Shown here: positions 16,909 to 25,211 of the stretch, piece after piece | Position numbering within the stretch: position 1 is the first letter of the stretch | Layout of the letters: each line of letters begins with the position of its first letter | Source: Priestia aryabhattai | GTDB lineage: Bacteria; Bacillota; Bacilli; Bacillales; Bacillaceae_H | Direction of reading: 5' to 3' | NCBI RefSeq assembly: GCF_023715685.1 | Contig: NZ_JAMBOQ010000003.1 | Span: 434,001-498,000 of the forward strand | DNA: 64,000 nucleotides | The notes under the pieces: model-generated | Told to the model about the DNA's origin: nothing | What the model saw: the letters and a program-made list of their open reading frames with translations, nothing else | The model's database searches: none | Translations under genes and position numbers: made by a program

Positions 16909-17151
16909 ATGAGTCATACAGCAGTTGCAGCACATACAGGGGAGAAAGCATTAAAGGAAGCAGTGAAATTATTAGGAAAGCATTATCAAGTAGCTTATCG
17001 TGAATTAGAAACATTTTACGAAATTGTGGTCGAAAACCAAGTTCGTACATATGCTGTAGGCATAGATATTAAGGATGTACAAAAAGCAAATGAACTAGAA
17101 ATTTATTCATCATGCTGTTCCAAGCTTGAGCGAGTAGGCTGTCTTTTATAG
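16909..17151 (+). CDS. Small cysteine-containing protein under S-box control
   Basis: 80 residues starting MSHTAVAAHTGEKALKEAVK, with EIYSSCCSKLERVGCLL at the C terminus (three cysteines, two adjacent). No signal peptide or membrane helix. I do not recognise the family. A strong AAAGGAGAGG precedes the ATG. The upstream SAM riboswitch means it should be made when S-adenosylmethionine is low, so a role in sulphur or methionine metabolism, or in thiol handling, is the natural inference. Nothing in the protein proves it. Confidence 0.75.
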   Translation: MSHTAVAAHTGEKALKEAVKLLGKHYQVAYRELETFYEIVVENQVRTYAVGIDIKDVQKANELEIYSSCCSKLERVGCLL

Positions 17152-17358
17152 AAGTCTACTCGCGCCTCTATTTGTTAAGTGTTTTTGAATGGAAAGCATA
17201 GTTTTTGACAAGCAAAGAATTCCATGGGTATAATCTATATTCACTGAATTTAGCTGTTAAAAATAAATTGTCGAAATTTTTACACAAATTAAAGGTTACA
17301 TTCAAAATGAATTGTGGTATGTTATAAAACAAGAATATTTTATGAAAGGAGTATTGAA

Positions 17359-17448
17359 ATGGAAATGTCTCTTGAACACGGAAACGATGCAGGAAGCGAA
17401 CAGCTTATTGATCGTATCCTAGACTTTTTAGAAGATGACGAAAAGTAA
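17359..17448 (+). CDS. Very small acidic protein (29 aa)
   Basis: Starts MEMSLEHGND and ends DFLEDDEK, rich in Asp and Glu. AAAGGAG stands eight bases before the ATG and a strong terminator begins at the stop codon, giving a complete isolated transcription unit. A possible promoter TTACAT-N16-TATGTT lies about 30 bases upstream. No family recognised. It could be a small regulatory or leader peptide. Confidence 0.55.
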   Translation: MEMSLEHGNDAGSEQLIDRILDFLEDDEK

Positions 17449-17489
17449 AAAAAAGAGTGTGCGGTGCTAGTCGCGCACTCTTTTTTTAT
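17447..17489 (+). terminator. Terminator after the 29-aa gene
   Basis: AAAAAAGAGTGTGCG / CGCGCACTCTTTTTT with one G-U pair, starting at the stop codon of the small gene. Confidence 0.85.
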
Positions 17490-17603
17490 CATGCGCGTAA
17501 AGGCAGTGTCATACTATGATACATAGGGATAGAATGAAAGGGTCTCTGTCAAAGGGATTGACGAATCGTTTTGTTTGATAGAAAATTTAGAAAAAGGAAA
17601 GAG

Positions 17604-19226
17604 ATGAAGGGTATGTCGAACAAAACATCTTTGTATCAAACAAAAGAACAGTTAAAAAAGCTTGTAAGCGAATTAGTTTCTATACCTAGCGTGACAGGAA
17701 CTATGGCAGAAGCGGAAATGGCTGAATCGATAGCGTCGTACTTATTAAAACTGCCTTACTTTCAAAAAAACGAGCACGTCGAGCTTCATTCGACAGGAGA
17801 CGGGCGATCGATTGTCACGGCTTTTGTCGAAGGGAAAAATACGAATAAAACAGTTGTATTAGTCAGTCATTACGATGTAGTGGATGTACAAGATTATGGA
17901 CAGTGGAAAAAGGACGCTTTTCACGCTGATACATTAACGAGTATTTTTTATAAACATATGGAACAAGTTCCGGCGCACGTGCAAAAAGATATGCTAAAAG
18001 GAGACTGGCTTTTTGGGCGAGGAACGATGGACATGAAAGCAGGCATTGCACTACATATCAGTATGATTGAAAGAGCATGCAACGGGGAGTTTGAAGGAAA
18101 CATCCTGCTGCTATCGGTGCCGGATGAGGAAGTAAATTCACTCGGAATGAGAAAAGCAGTGCCTGTTCTTTTAGAACTTGCGCGCAAACATCAGCTGGAT
18201 TTTTCTCTCATGCTAAATGCAGAACCAGTGTTTAGCCGCTATCCTGGAGATCAAACGAACTATGTGTACTCAGGATCTATTGGGAAGATCATGCCAAGCT
18301 TTTTGTGTTATGGAAAAGAAACTCATGTAGGGGAACCGCTAGCTGGTTTGAATGCTAATTTACTAGCTTCTTATTTAACGAAAGAAATAGAATTAAACCT
18401 TCGTTTTTGCGAAACAATAAGAGATGAAACCAGTCCACCTCCTACGGTATTGATGCAAAAAGATTTAAAAGAAGAGTATTCAGTTCAAGTCCCGCACTCT
18501 GCCGTTGTATTGTTTAATTTATTTATGTTAAACCATTCTCTTAAAGAGGTAACAGATCTGTTGCTAAAATCCGCCAACAAAGCGGCTTTGAATGTAAAAA
18601 AACACTATAACAAAGCCGCTAGGCAGTATGCGGAGGGAATGGAGGGTTCATCTCTTGACGTGAACGTATGGACGTATGAAGAACTTTATACTCATGCAGT
18701 AAAACAGCACGGTGAAAAATATGTGCAAGAAATGGAAGAAGCACTTTTAGCACAAGAGGATGATGACAGAAATAAAACCATTAAATTAGTAAACTCGTTA
18801 GCCGGTTTATGTAAAGAAGCAGCTCCGATAATGGTCTTATTTTTTACGCCGCCTTTTTATCCAGCCGTTTGTTCACATAATGATCCGTTTGTACAAGGGA
18901 TTTTGTCAAACGTACAGGCAACTGCAAAGGAACAATTCCAAGTGGAGCTAGTTGAACAAAGTTATTTTGGCGGAATTTCGGATTTAAGTTATGCTAGTCT
19001 GCAGCATCCGCTTCATACATTTAACACGTTAGTAGCAAATATGCCGCTATGGAATAAAGGATATCATATCCCGTTAGAAGAGCTAGAGAAGCTGAAGATG
19101 CCGGTGCTGAACATTGGACCGCTGGGAAGAGATGCACATCAATGGACAGAAAGATTAGACGTTCAGTATTCCTTTGAAATTTTGCCTCATTTCATCTATC
19201 AAGCTATAAAAGAAGCACACAAATAA
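17604..19226 (+). CDS. rocB: RocB-like M20 family peptidase
   Basis: About 540 residues, close to B. subtilis RocB (566). Zinc-site blocks are VVLVSHYDVVDVQDYGQW, GRGTMDMKAGIALHISM and LSVPDEEVNSLGMRKAV. The central and C-terminal text (FFTPPFYPAVCSHNDPF, SYFGGISDLSY, NIGPLGRDAHQWTERLDVQYSF) is typical of the RocB branch. RocB is linked to arginine utilisation, but its reaction is not settled. Start ATG 17604 follows AAAGGAAAGAG; ATG 17613 is an alternative. No other roc gene and no -24/-12 promoter are visible, so arginine control is not shown. Confidence 0.85.
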   Translation: MKGMSNKTSLYQTKEQLKKLVSELVSIPSVTGTMAEAEMAESIASYLLKLPYFQKNEHVELHSTGDGRSIVTAFVEGKNTNKTVVLVSHYDVVDVQDYGQWKKDAFHADTLTSIFYKHMEQVPAHVQKDMLKGDWLFGRGTMDMKAGIALHISMIERACNGEFEGNILLLSVPDEEVNSLGMRKAVPVLLELARKHQLDFSLMLNAEPVFSRYPGDQTNYVYSGSIGKIMPSFLCYGKETHVGEPLAGLNANLLASYLTKEIELNLRFCETIRDETSPPPTVLMQKDLKEEYSVQVPHSAVVLFNLFMLNHSLKEVTDLLLKSANKAALNVKKHYNKAARQYAEGMEGSSLDVNVWTYEELYTHAVKQHGEKYVQEMEEALLAQEDDDRNKTIKLVNSLAGLCKEAAPIMVLFFTPPFYPAVCSHNDPFVQGILSNVQATAKEQFQVELVEQSYFGGISDLSYASLQHPLHTFNTLVANMPLWNKGYHIPLEELEKLKMPVLNIGPLGRDAHQWTERLDVQYSFEILPHFIYQAIKEAHK

Positions 19227-19252
19227 ACATCCGCCCACGGATATTTATTTGT
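19221..19252. terminator. Terminator shared by rocB-like and VOC genes
   Basis: AAATAAACATCCG / CGGATATTTATTT overlaps the stop codons of both convergent genes. Confidence 0.6.
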
Positions 19253-20042
19253 TGAATTTAAAAGAAGCTCCTTGTATGGTAAATTGTTGTGGTGTTAGTG
19301 CGTGATCCAATTCAACTAAAAATGGACGCTCTCCAACTTTTTTTAATGTATCATGGACAATGCCTTGTGTTCCGCTGCAAAAAATGAGGTTTCCTCCATT
19401 GACATATAGTTTTTGACAACATGCATCAAGTAAAGAGTCTTTGTAGCTTTCTCCAGACTGAACGCCTAGCAGTTTCGTCCACCTGCTGATGGATTCTTCA
19501 AGGTTATGTACAGCACAGTAAATGTTTTTTAGCTGCAGCTGACCGGCTTGGTGGGAAGAAAGAGCAGCTAGCTTTGGTTTGCGTTTTTCTTCTGGTTCAC
19601 CCCACTCAATAAAAAAAGGAAGAGGCAGGGAATCGTGGTCAACTTCAATAAAACACATTTTCCATTGCAGCTTTTCTCCATCATTGGTTTGACGGGAACC
19701 CGCTACAGGACCTTTTACAGTGTAGCTCTTGCTTTGCAACTCTTTTATTAGCAAATCCATATCATCTGTACGGAGTGCAAATCGACCAAAATGACCAAAC
19801 GGTGTATGTTCGTTAACGAGCTGCTGAATAAGGTCATTATCTGTAACTGTTTGAGCTAACGCGATATCTCTAAGCCCAAGCCATTCAATGTAGCTCAGGT
19901 TAAAGTAAGCCAACGTATTAAAAGTTCCCCATTTTTCATGGAAGCCGCCTTTAATGACAGTTATTCCGTATTCGTTTAGTTCTTTCTGAGCTTTAATAGG
20001 ATCAGGTGAAAAATGAACAAGGTGATCAAAAGATAAATGCAT
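19245..20042 (-). CDS. Glyoxalase_3-type VOC family protein
   Basis: 265 residues. The N-terminal half is a Glyoxalase_3 domain (FDHLVHFSPDP, VIKGGFHEKWGTFNTLAYF, YIEWLGLRD). The C-terminal half is a second, weaker VOC module (LKNIYCAVHNLEESISRWTKLLG). The ATG follows AAAGGAGG; the longer frame to 20102 is not needed. Function unknown; members of this group in Bacillus are uncharacterised. Confidence 0.83.
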   Translation of the reverse strand: MHLSFDHLVHFSPDPIKAQKELNEYGITVIKGGFHEKWGTFNTLAYFNLSYIEWLGLRDIALAQTVTDNDLIQQLVNEHTPFGHFGRFALRTDDMDLLIKELQSKSYTVKGPVAGSRQTNDGEKLQWKMCFIEVDHDSLPLPFFIEWGEPEEKRKPKLAALSSHQAGQLQLKNIYCAVHNLEESISRWTKLLGVQSGESYKDSLLDACCQKLYVNGGNLIFCSGTQGIVHDTLKKVGERPFLVELDHALTPQQFTIQGASFKFNK

Positions 20043-20150
20043 GGATAGGCCTCCTTTTAAGAGAGATTCTTTCCTATTATTATACTTTGTTTTCTTTTTC
20101 AAGAAGAGTAAAACGAATGATTATGTAAAATAAAAAATAGAAATCTTTAA

Positions 20151-20189
20151 AAAAGCAAGCCGCGTATGTTTTAAACTCGACTTGCTTTA
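20151..20189 (-). terminator. Probable terminator of CotG-like gene
   Basis: AAAGCAAG / CTTGCTTT stem with T-run on the minus strand, just after the CotG-like stop codon. The loop is long (about 20 bases). Confidence 0.6.
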
Positions 20190-20196
20190 GATTTAT

Positions 20197-20580
20197 TTAG
20201 CGACGACAACCATGCCCTTTAAAGCAGCAGCCAAATGATTTATTAAACCATGGGTATGAGCAGCAAGGTGAACCGCAGTGACAGCGACGACGGCTAGAAC
20301 GACGAGTAGAACGGCGAGTAGAACGACGGGTAGAACGGCGAGTAGAACGACGAGTAGAACGGCGAGTAGAACGACGAGTAGAACGGCGAGTAGAACGGCG
20401 AGTAGAACGGCGAGTAGAACGACGAGTAGAACGGCGAGTAGAACGGCGAGTAGAACGACGAGTAGAACGACGACGAGAGCGTCTGTGAAGAGCAGTTGGC
20501 TCTTGGTACATAAATGTTTCAAGCTCAGTACAAGCAAGCGCTTCTGTTGCTTCTCTAATTCTTTCAGCAGTGATATGCAT
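20197..20580 (-). CDS. CotG-like Arg-Ser-Thr repeat spore coat protein
   Basis: 127 residues in three parts. The N-terminal helix (MHITAERIREATEALACTE) ends FMYQEP, which matches the YLYQEP junction of B. subtilis CotG. Next come about 14 tandem RRST units plus degenerate flanking ones, then a Cys-rich tail (CHCGSPCCSYPW, FGCCFKGHGCRR). CotG-type proteins are very basic repeat proteins of the outer coat, phosphorylated in the repeats by the kinase CotH. Ser/Thr phosphorylation here is inferred. The ATG follows GGAGGTGT, and a SigK-like -10 CATATTGTA lies 35 bases upstream. Long frames on other strands in this region are by-products of the repeat. Confidence 0.8.
   Translation of the reverse strand: MHITAERIREATEALACTELETFMYQEPTALHRRSRRRSTRRSTRRSTRRSTRRSTRRSTRRSTRRSTRRSTRRSTRRSTRRSTRRSTRRSTRRSSRRRCHCGSPCCSYPWFNKSFGCCFKGHGCRR
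20290..20470 (-). repeat. 12-bp tandem repeat encoding RRST
   Basis: About 14 head-to-tail copies of a 12-base unit (plus strand AGTAGAACGGCG or AGTAGAACGACG). The only common difference is the G/A at one Arg-codon position, in a mixed pattern that suggests recent unit duplication. The copy number is likely to vary between strains. Confidence 0.95.
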
Positions 20581-20607
20581 ATAAACACCTCCTGGCTAAT
20601 TCAGTAG

Positions 20608-20627
20608 TACATAATACAATATGTACA
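20608..20627 (-). promoter_or_regulatory. SigK-like -10 within inverted repeat, upstream of CotG-like gene
   Basis: The minus strand reads CATATTGTA (20615-20623), matching the SigK -10 pattern CATAnnnTA, inside the inverted repeat GTACATA / TATGTAC. No convincing -35 AC element was found at 16-17 bases, so this is a candidate only. Confidence 0.4.
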
Positions 20628-20696
20628 AGGAAGGTGTTTGGATATAGTGAAAACATGGAATTTATCTAAATTTATGAATGAAGTGGAGTGGGTTTA

Positions 20697-21146
20697 ATGC
20701 TTCAAATCCTAGAACATCAAAGAGTGGACATCGCTTTGCAAATAGTAGCTGTGCAAGTAGAAGCTTACCAAGAAGAAGCCAAGCTCATTGGTTTTTCAGA
20801 CATTCCTCAGCTTACAGAAAGCAAAGAAGATATTATGAAAAGTAAGGAAGTGTTTATCGGAGAAATGATTGAAGGTAAGCTAGCTGGCGTGCTGTCGTTT
20901 GAAAAAGAAAATGGGCGATTAACGATTTGCCGTCTCGTTGTGCTTCCTCGGTACTTTCGAAAAGGAATTGGAAGCCGTCTTTTAACGTATGTACTTCAAA
21001 GATATTCAGAATGTGAATGTATGGTGTCTACAGCCGAGCGAAATACACCTGCTATTAAGCTATACGAAGCTCATCAGTTTTCAATTATAAAACATACTGC
21101 AGCTGCTGATAATCTTGTATTAGTAACAATGAAAAAAAGCACCTAA
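20697..21146 (+). CDS. GNAT family N-acetyltransferase
   Basis: 149 residues. The acetyl-CoA site is in LVVLPRYFRKGIGSRLLTYVLQ and the C-terminal strand reads NTPAIKLYEAHQF. Acceptor unknown. ATG 20697 follows GGAGTGGG; an in-frame start nine bases earlier lies in the ribosome binding site. The terminator stem contains its last codons. Confidence 0.87.
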   Translation: MLQILEHQRVDIALQIVAVQVEAYQEEAKLIGFSDIPQLTESKEDIMKSKEVFIGEMIEGKLAGVLSFEKENGRLTICRLVVLPRYFRKGIGSRLLTYVLQRYSECECMVSTAERNTPAIKLYEAHQFSIIKHTAAADNLVLVTMKKST

Positions 21147-21160
21147 TATAGGTGCTTTTA
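21134..21160. terminator. Bidirectional terminator
   Basis: AAAAGCACCT / AGGTGCTTTT with loop AATAT overlaps the GNAT stop codon and faces the convergent MFS gene. Confidence 0.75.
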
Positions 21161-22327
21161 CGATGAAAGTGTTTGCTCAGAATAATCTAGAGCTGTATGG
21201 CGCTGAATCAGCAGTAAAGCAGCTAAAGTGACAACCGCTCCAATAATAAAAGGCAGCGTCATATTAAGTTTAAAGGCAAATGCACCAAGCAGAGGGCCAA
21301 AAATACGCCCTAAGCTATCCATTGAAGCAGTTAGCCCCGAAGCAGAGCCATATCCTACTTTGGTTCTCATCGTAATTAATGAGAGGACACAAGGACGAAT
21401 AAGGGCATTTCCTGCTGTAAATATGCACAGAAAGAAGGTAGCATTAGAGGCATTGGAAGATAACAAAATAGACGTGAATCCTATTGCTGAAACCAGCAGG
21501 CCAATGGCCATCAGCTTTTTTTCATTTCCTTTTTTAAACCGCTGCAGCACACCGCCTTGAATCAAGGTTTGAGTTAAACCGCTCGCCATAAACATCCATC
21601 CGATTGTCGTAGGAGTAGCATTAATTTTCGCTATTTGAAAAAATTGAAAAGTAGCTTCTAATCCAGCGAGCGTAAAAGTGGCTAAAAAAGAAAGAACATA
21701 TAAATACTTCATAGCTCCTTGAAAATCTGACGTGAAGTCATGCCATCTGGATGTCTGTACTTGGGCAGCAGGTTCTTTTCGTAAAGATTCTTTTAACGTA
21801 AAGAATGAGAACGCTGTCATAATCAGTGACAAGATACCAGAGATAACAAAGGGAACAAACAAGCCGAAAGATGAAAGGACACCGCCTAATGCCGGTCCAA
21901 AAATAAAGCCTAAGCCAATCGACATTCCTAACAGTCCCATTGCCTTCGTTCGGTTTTCTTCATCTGTACTATCAGAAGCATATGCAAAAGCACAAGGAAT
22001 AACAGCTCCTGCGAACAAACCTCCGATGATGCGTGACGTATACATCAGAGTCAGAGAGTTTTCTGCCACCGAAAAAAGAAAAAAGCTTGCGCTAAAGCCA
22101 AGTAAGCCCCAAAGTAAGATGGGACGCCGGCCTTTTATATCTGAAAGCTTCCCCCAAAAAGGTGCAGTAATAAAAGATGCGATCGAATAGCTAGCCATTA
22201 GTATCCCTAAATTGACCGTGCTCGCACCTGTGGCACGAATAACTTCAGGTACGATTGGAATAATTACTCCAAACCCGACAAATACCATAAAAATAACAAA
22301 CATTAACGTTCCAAGCTGTTTGTTCAT
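21158..22327 (-). CDS. MFS drug-type exporter (DHA1 family)
   Basis: About 389 residues with 12 predicted helices. The MFS loop 2-3 motif is GKLSDIKGRRPILLWG and the antiporter motif C appears as GFIFGPALGGVLSS. This fits proton-driven multidrug or tetracycline-type exporters (DHA1). The substrate cannot be inferred. ATG 22327 was chosen; TTG 22333, five bases behind AAGGGG, is also plausible. No regulator is adjacent. Confidence 0.88.
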   Translation of the reverse strand: MNKQLGTLMFVIFMVFVGFGVIIPIVPEVIRATGASTVNLGILMASYSIASFITAPFWGKLSDIKGRRPILLWGLLGFSASFFLFSVAENSLTLMYTSRIIGGLFAGAVIPCAFAYASDSTDEENRTKAMGLLGMSIGLGFIFGPALGGVLSSFGLFVPFVISGILSLIMTAFSFFTLKESLRKEPAAQVQTSRWHDFTSDFQGAMKYLYVLSFLATFTLAGLEATFQFFQIAKINATPTTIGWMFMASGLTQTLIQGGVLQRFKKGNEKKLMAIGLLVSAIGFTSILLSSNASNATFFLCIFTAGNALIRPCVLSLITMRTKVGYGSASGLTASMDSLGRIFGPLLGAFAFKLNMTLPFIIGAVVTLAALLLIQRHTALDYSEQTLSS

Positions 22328-22497
22328 ATGCAATTAAGCCCCTTTCTCTGTAGAACATGTCATGAGTTTAGTATATCAAATACAAAGAAGTTTTTTACGT
22401 ATATTTGGTAAAAAGCTTTTTATTTACAAGTGGAGATAACGTGTTAATATTTACCTGCTGATGATGATACAATTAAAAGAAAAGGGAAGTGAAGCGA

Positions 22498-22692
22498 TTG
22501 CCAATATGGATTGTATTTGCTGGGATCATAGGCGGTCTTTTAGGATTTGGGGCGCTAGTGGATTATATCGCTAAAAAGAGAAGTATTGAGCTAAATCCAG
22601 AAGAAGGGATAAAGAATGCTTCTGATGCAGAACAAATCTATGTGGAAAATTACCTTTATCAAACAAAAGAAAATAACAATCACTTTCAATAA
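22498..22692 (+). CDS. Small single-span membrane protein
   Basis: 64 residues: the first 25 are a hydrophobic helix (PIWIVFAGIIGGLLGFGAL), followed by a charged tail (AKKRSIELNPEEG). The start is uncertain: TTG 22498 has better spacing to AAGGGAAG than GTG 22489. It has its own terminator. No family recognised. Confidence 0.6.
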   Translation: MPIWIVFAGIIGGLLGFGALVDYIAKKRSIELNPEEGIKNASDAEQIYVENYLYQTKENNNHFQ

Positions 22693-22726
22693 AAAAAGCT
22701 TGGAGACGAATCTCCAAGCTTTTTTA
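22691..22726. terminator. Bidirectional terminator
   Basis: AAAAAAGCTTGGAGA / TCTCCAAGCTTTTTT with loop CGAA lies between the convergent small membrane protein and purine permease genes. Confidence 0.9.
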
Positions 22727-24025
22727 ATGCGGTAAAAAGATGAGTTGATAGAGAAATAAAACAGCAAAGACATAAACAAGCGGATGGACTTGTTTGCCTT
22801 TTCCTTTTACCAGCTTCATTAACGGATAAGAAATGAAGCCAAGTGCAATTCCTGTTGCAATACTTGATGTAAGAGGCATTGCTAGAACAACTAAAAAGGC
22901 AGGGAACGCTTCATCAAAGTCATTCCAATTAATTTTAGCTACAGCACCCATCATCAAGCTTCCGACAATAATTAATGCAGGTGAAGTAATGGCTGCTACG
23001 CCAGAAACTGAGCTTACAACCGGGCTAAAGAACGCTGCAACAATAAATAAAATGGCTACCGTCACACCCGTTAGACCTGTACGCCCGCCTGCTGCTACAC
23101 CAGATGAAGATTCAACGTAAGCCGTTGTTGGGCTTGTACCAAATAAAGCTCCAATCGTTGTACCAAACGAGTCAGCAAGCAATGCTTGACGCACGCGCGG
23201 CATCTTATTACCTTTCATAAGACCGGCCTGTTGAGCTACTCCTACCATTGTACCTGTTGTATCAAAAATCGTAACAAGTAAGAAAGAAAAGACAACTGTG
23301 TACAAATCATGATGAATAACATCTCCAAAAGCAGCAAAAGGATTTGAAATCATTAAGCCGTCTGGAAGGTGAGGGGCAGCAAACAGACCTTTATCAAACG
23401 AAAGCTGTCCTCTAAAAAAAGCAATTAATCCTGTAATAATCATACCGAAGAATAAAGCGCCGTTTACATTTAATGTATATAAAATGATTGTAATCGCAAG
23501 TCCAATCAGTGTTAAAACCACTTTTTCAGACTGCAAATCACCAAGTCCAATTAAATTTGATTTATTTGCAACGATAATACCGGCTGAACGAAGCCCGATA
23601 AAAGCAATAAATAAGCCGATACCAGCACTAATAGCGTGCTTTAAATTGTTTGGAATGGCTTCAATTAATTTTTCACGAAACGATGTTAACGATAAGATGA
23701 TAAAGATAATACCCGCTACGAATACAGCTGAAAAAGCAGTAGCATAGTCGATACTTCCATTTGAACCAACAACTAAAGCAGCAAAGTATGCGTTCATTCC
23801 CATACCGGGAGCAATAGCAATTGGATAGTTAGCTGCAAGAGCCATCCATAGCGTAGCTACGACTGCTGAAATAATAGTAGCTGTAAATACTTGATCAAAA
23901 GGAACTCCGGCGCTAGACAAAATAACCGGGTTCACAATTACAATATAAATCATGGTTAAAAACGTTGTAATACCAGCTAAAATCTCCGTTTTAGCATCCG
24001 TGTTATATTCTTTTAACTTAAACAT
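22724..24025 (-). CDS. pbuO: NCS2/AzgA-type purine permease
   Basis: 433 residues with about 13 helices. Family blocks are LAGITTFLTMIYIVIVNP, PIAIAPGMGMNAYFA, VFSFLLVTIFDTTGTMVGVAQQAG and GTSPTTAYVESSSGVAAGGRTGLT. This is the PbuG/PbuO group of hypoxanthine/guanine transporters. PbuO is preferred over PbuG because the leader shows a PurBox pair and no purine riboswitch, but that is an inference. RBS GGAGGT precedes the ATG. Confidence 0.88.
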   Translation of the reverse strand: MFKLKEYNTDAKTEILAGITTFLTMIYIVIVNPVILSSAGVPFDQVFTATIISAVVATLWMALAANYPIAIAPGMGMNAYFAALVVGSNGSIDYATAFSAVFVAGIIFIILSLTSFREKLIEAIPNNLKHAISAGIGLFIAFIGLRSAGIIVANKSNLIGLGDLQSEKVVLTLIGLAITIILYTLNVNGALFFGMIITGLIAFFRGQLSFDKGLFAAPHLPDGLMISNPFAAFGDVIHHDLYTVVFSFLLVTIFDTTGTMVGVAQQAGLMKGNKMPRVRQALLADSFGTTIGALFGTSPTTAYVESSSGVAAGGRTGLTGVTVAILFIVAAFFSPVVSSVSGVAAITSPALIIVGSLMMGAVAKINWNDFDEAFPAFLVVLAMPLTSSIATGIALGFISYPLMKLVKGKGKQVHPLVYVFAVLFLYQLIFLPH

Positions 24026-24036
24026 AAGTAACCTCC

Positions 24037-24097
24037 AAAAATAACGAACATTAAAAGCAACATGATATATAATATTCGTTTTTTACTTGAAATGCAA
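24037..24097 (-). promoter_or_regulatory. SigA promoter with PurBox pair (PurR control)
   Basis: The minus strand reads TTGCAT, 17 bases, TATTAT. One PurBox-like element (AACGAATATT) overlaps the -10. A second in inverse orientation (AATGTTCGTT) lies about 18 bases downstream. This arrangement is like B. subtilis PurR targets (consensus AWWWCCGAACWWT), with one mismatch in each core. Confidence 0.65.
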
Positions 24098-24216
24098 TAG
24101 ATTTGCATATAAAAAATCAAAAACTAAAAAAGGGACGATAAAAGAGCTAAAACAAGTGTGAAATATTTCTTTTTTCGGTGCTTTTTATAGTGTGTACGTA
24201 TAGAAGAGGCTCATAC

Positions 24217-24245
24217 GAAAAAAAGCCGCTTAGGCTGCAGCGGCT
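24217..24245 (-). terminator. Terminator of natK
   Basis: AGCCGC / GCGGCT stem with a T-run on the minus strand, overlapping the natK stop codon. Confidence 0.8.
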
Positions 24246-25194
24246 ATGTTGCTTGTTTTGAGGAAACAACTATTGGGAATTTTATTTTAATGGAAAGAGT
24301 TAAATCGTGATATGTATATTCCAATCGTCCATGGTATTTGGAAACAAGTTCAGAAATAATCCACGTGCCAAGGCCTTCGTGACGTTCTTTCTTTTCTGTA
24401 ACATGAAAAGAAGTAAACAAATGATCTTGACGCTCTCTTGATAAAGGAGCGGTAGAATTGCTGATTTCTAAAATGTAAATGCCACTTCGAATCATGCTTG
24501 AAACGGTTATCTCTTTTTTTTCGGAAGAATGAGCGGCTTCTAAAGCATTATGCAGTAAATTCATAATGAGGTTCATTTGGTCAAGGTGCTTCAATGGCAG
24601 CTGTGATAAAGGTGAATCTAAGTGAACATTCATATGTATTCCCCACGAATGTGCTTGATTTTTGCTTTGATGCACAACAGAAGCAACATGAGAATGTTCA
24701 CCTTGAATATATGAATTCGTATCATTCAAGGCTTCAACGTAATCTTGAATATAATCTTGGGCCTGCTGTCTTTGGTTTGTTTCTAGAAGGTAGGATACGG
24801 CACTGACATGTTTGATAAAATCATGCCTTTCAGCTCTTAACGCTTGAAAAAGTTCATTACTCTTTTGAATTTCACGTGAAGCGCTGCTTTCCCGGTTTGT
24901 TACGAATATGTACTGTTGATAAGACGAAAAAATGTCGGTCATGTAACCAATCATCGCGATAACGGCTAGACTAATACTGAAAGGTGAAGATAGACTACAT
25001 AGAAGCAGGAAAAACAAAGCCAGGGTAATTGTTTTCTTTATATTTATTGAAGGAGCCGTCTGATATTTTTTTCTCCATACAAAAAATGAACCAATAATAA
25101 AAGAACTAAGTATAAGATGTAAACTAACAGGCAGGGTTTTGAAAAAGAGGAGCACCAAAACGGTTAGTAAAACTAGTGTGTAAAATAGTTTCAT
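24244..25194 (-). CDS. natK: Sensor histidine kinase of the NatK type
   Basis: 316 residues: about four helices in the first 90 residues, then a GHKL-type kinase. The H-box is RAERHDFIKHVSAVSYLLE, the N-box NLIMNLLHNALEAA and the G-box GLGTWIISELV. This AgrC-like, LytTR-partner kinase lies 17 bases after its regulator gene and divergent from natAB, matching the B. subtilis natK-natR/natA-natB system for sodium efflux. Identification rests on family plus context. Confidence 0.83.
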   Translation of the reverse strand: MKLFYTLVLLTVLVLLFFKTLPVSLHLILSSFIIGSFFVWRKKYQTAPSINIKKTITLALFFLLLCSLSSPFSISLAVIAMIGYMTDIFSSYQQYIFVTNRESSASREIQKSNELFQALRAERHDFIKHVSAVSYLLETNQRQQAQDYIQDYVEALNDTNSYIQGEHSHVASVVHQSKNQAHSWGIHMNVHLDSPLSQLPLKHLDQMNLIMNLLHNALEAAHSSEKKEITVSSMIRSGIYILEISNSTAPLSRERQDHLFTSFHVTEKKERHEGLGTWIISELVSKYHGRLEYTYHDLTLSIKIKFPIVVSSKQAT

Positions 25195-25211
25195 TTTAGA
25201 TAGTCCCTCCT

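Noticed and set aside
17521..17603. SigL (-24/-12) promoter expected for a roc gene
   Set aside because: No TTGGCAC-N5-TTGC pattern found upstream of the rocB-like gene.
20193..20607. Long overlapping frames on both strands and in other frames across the CotG-like gene, and a CRISPR-like look of the short repeats
   Set aside because: The 12-bp tandem repeat creates open frames in several phases. Only the minus-strand RRST frame has a ribosome binding site and a CotG-like N terminus. The repeats have no spacers, so it is not a CRISPR array.
21732..22190. Antisense frame of 152 codons inside the MFS gene
   Set aside because: Low-complexity, charged translation with no ribosome binding site; a shadow of the transporter codons.
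24155..24180. Rex-like GTGTGAAATATTTC upstream of the purine permease
   Set aside because: Only half of the palindrome is present and it is far from the predicted promoter, so it is probably chance in AT-rich DNA.
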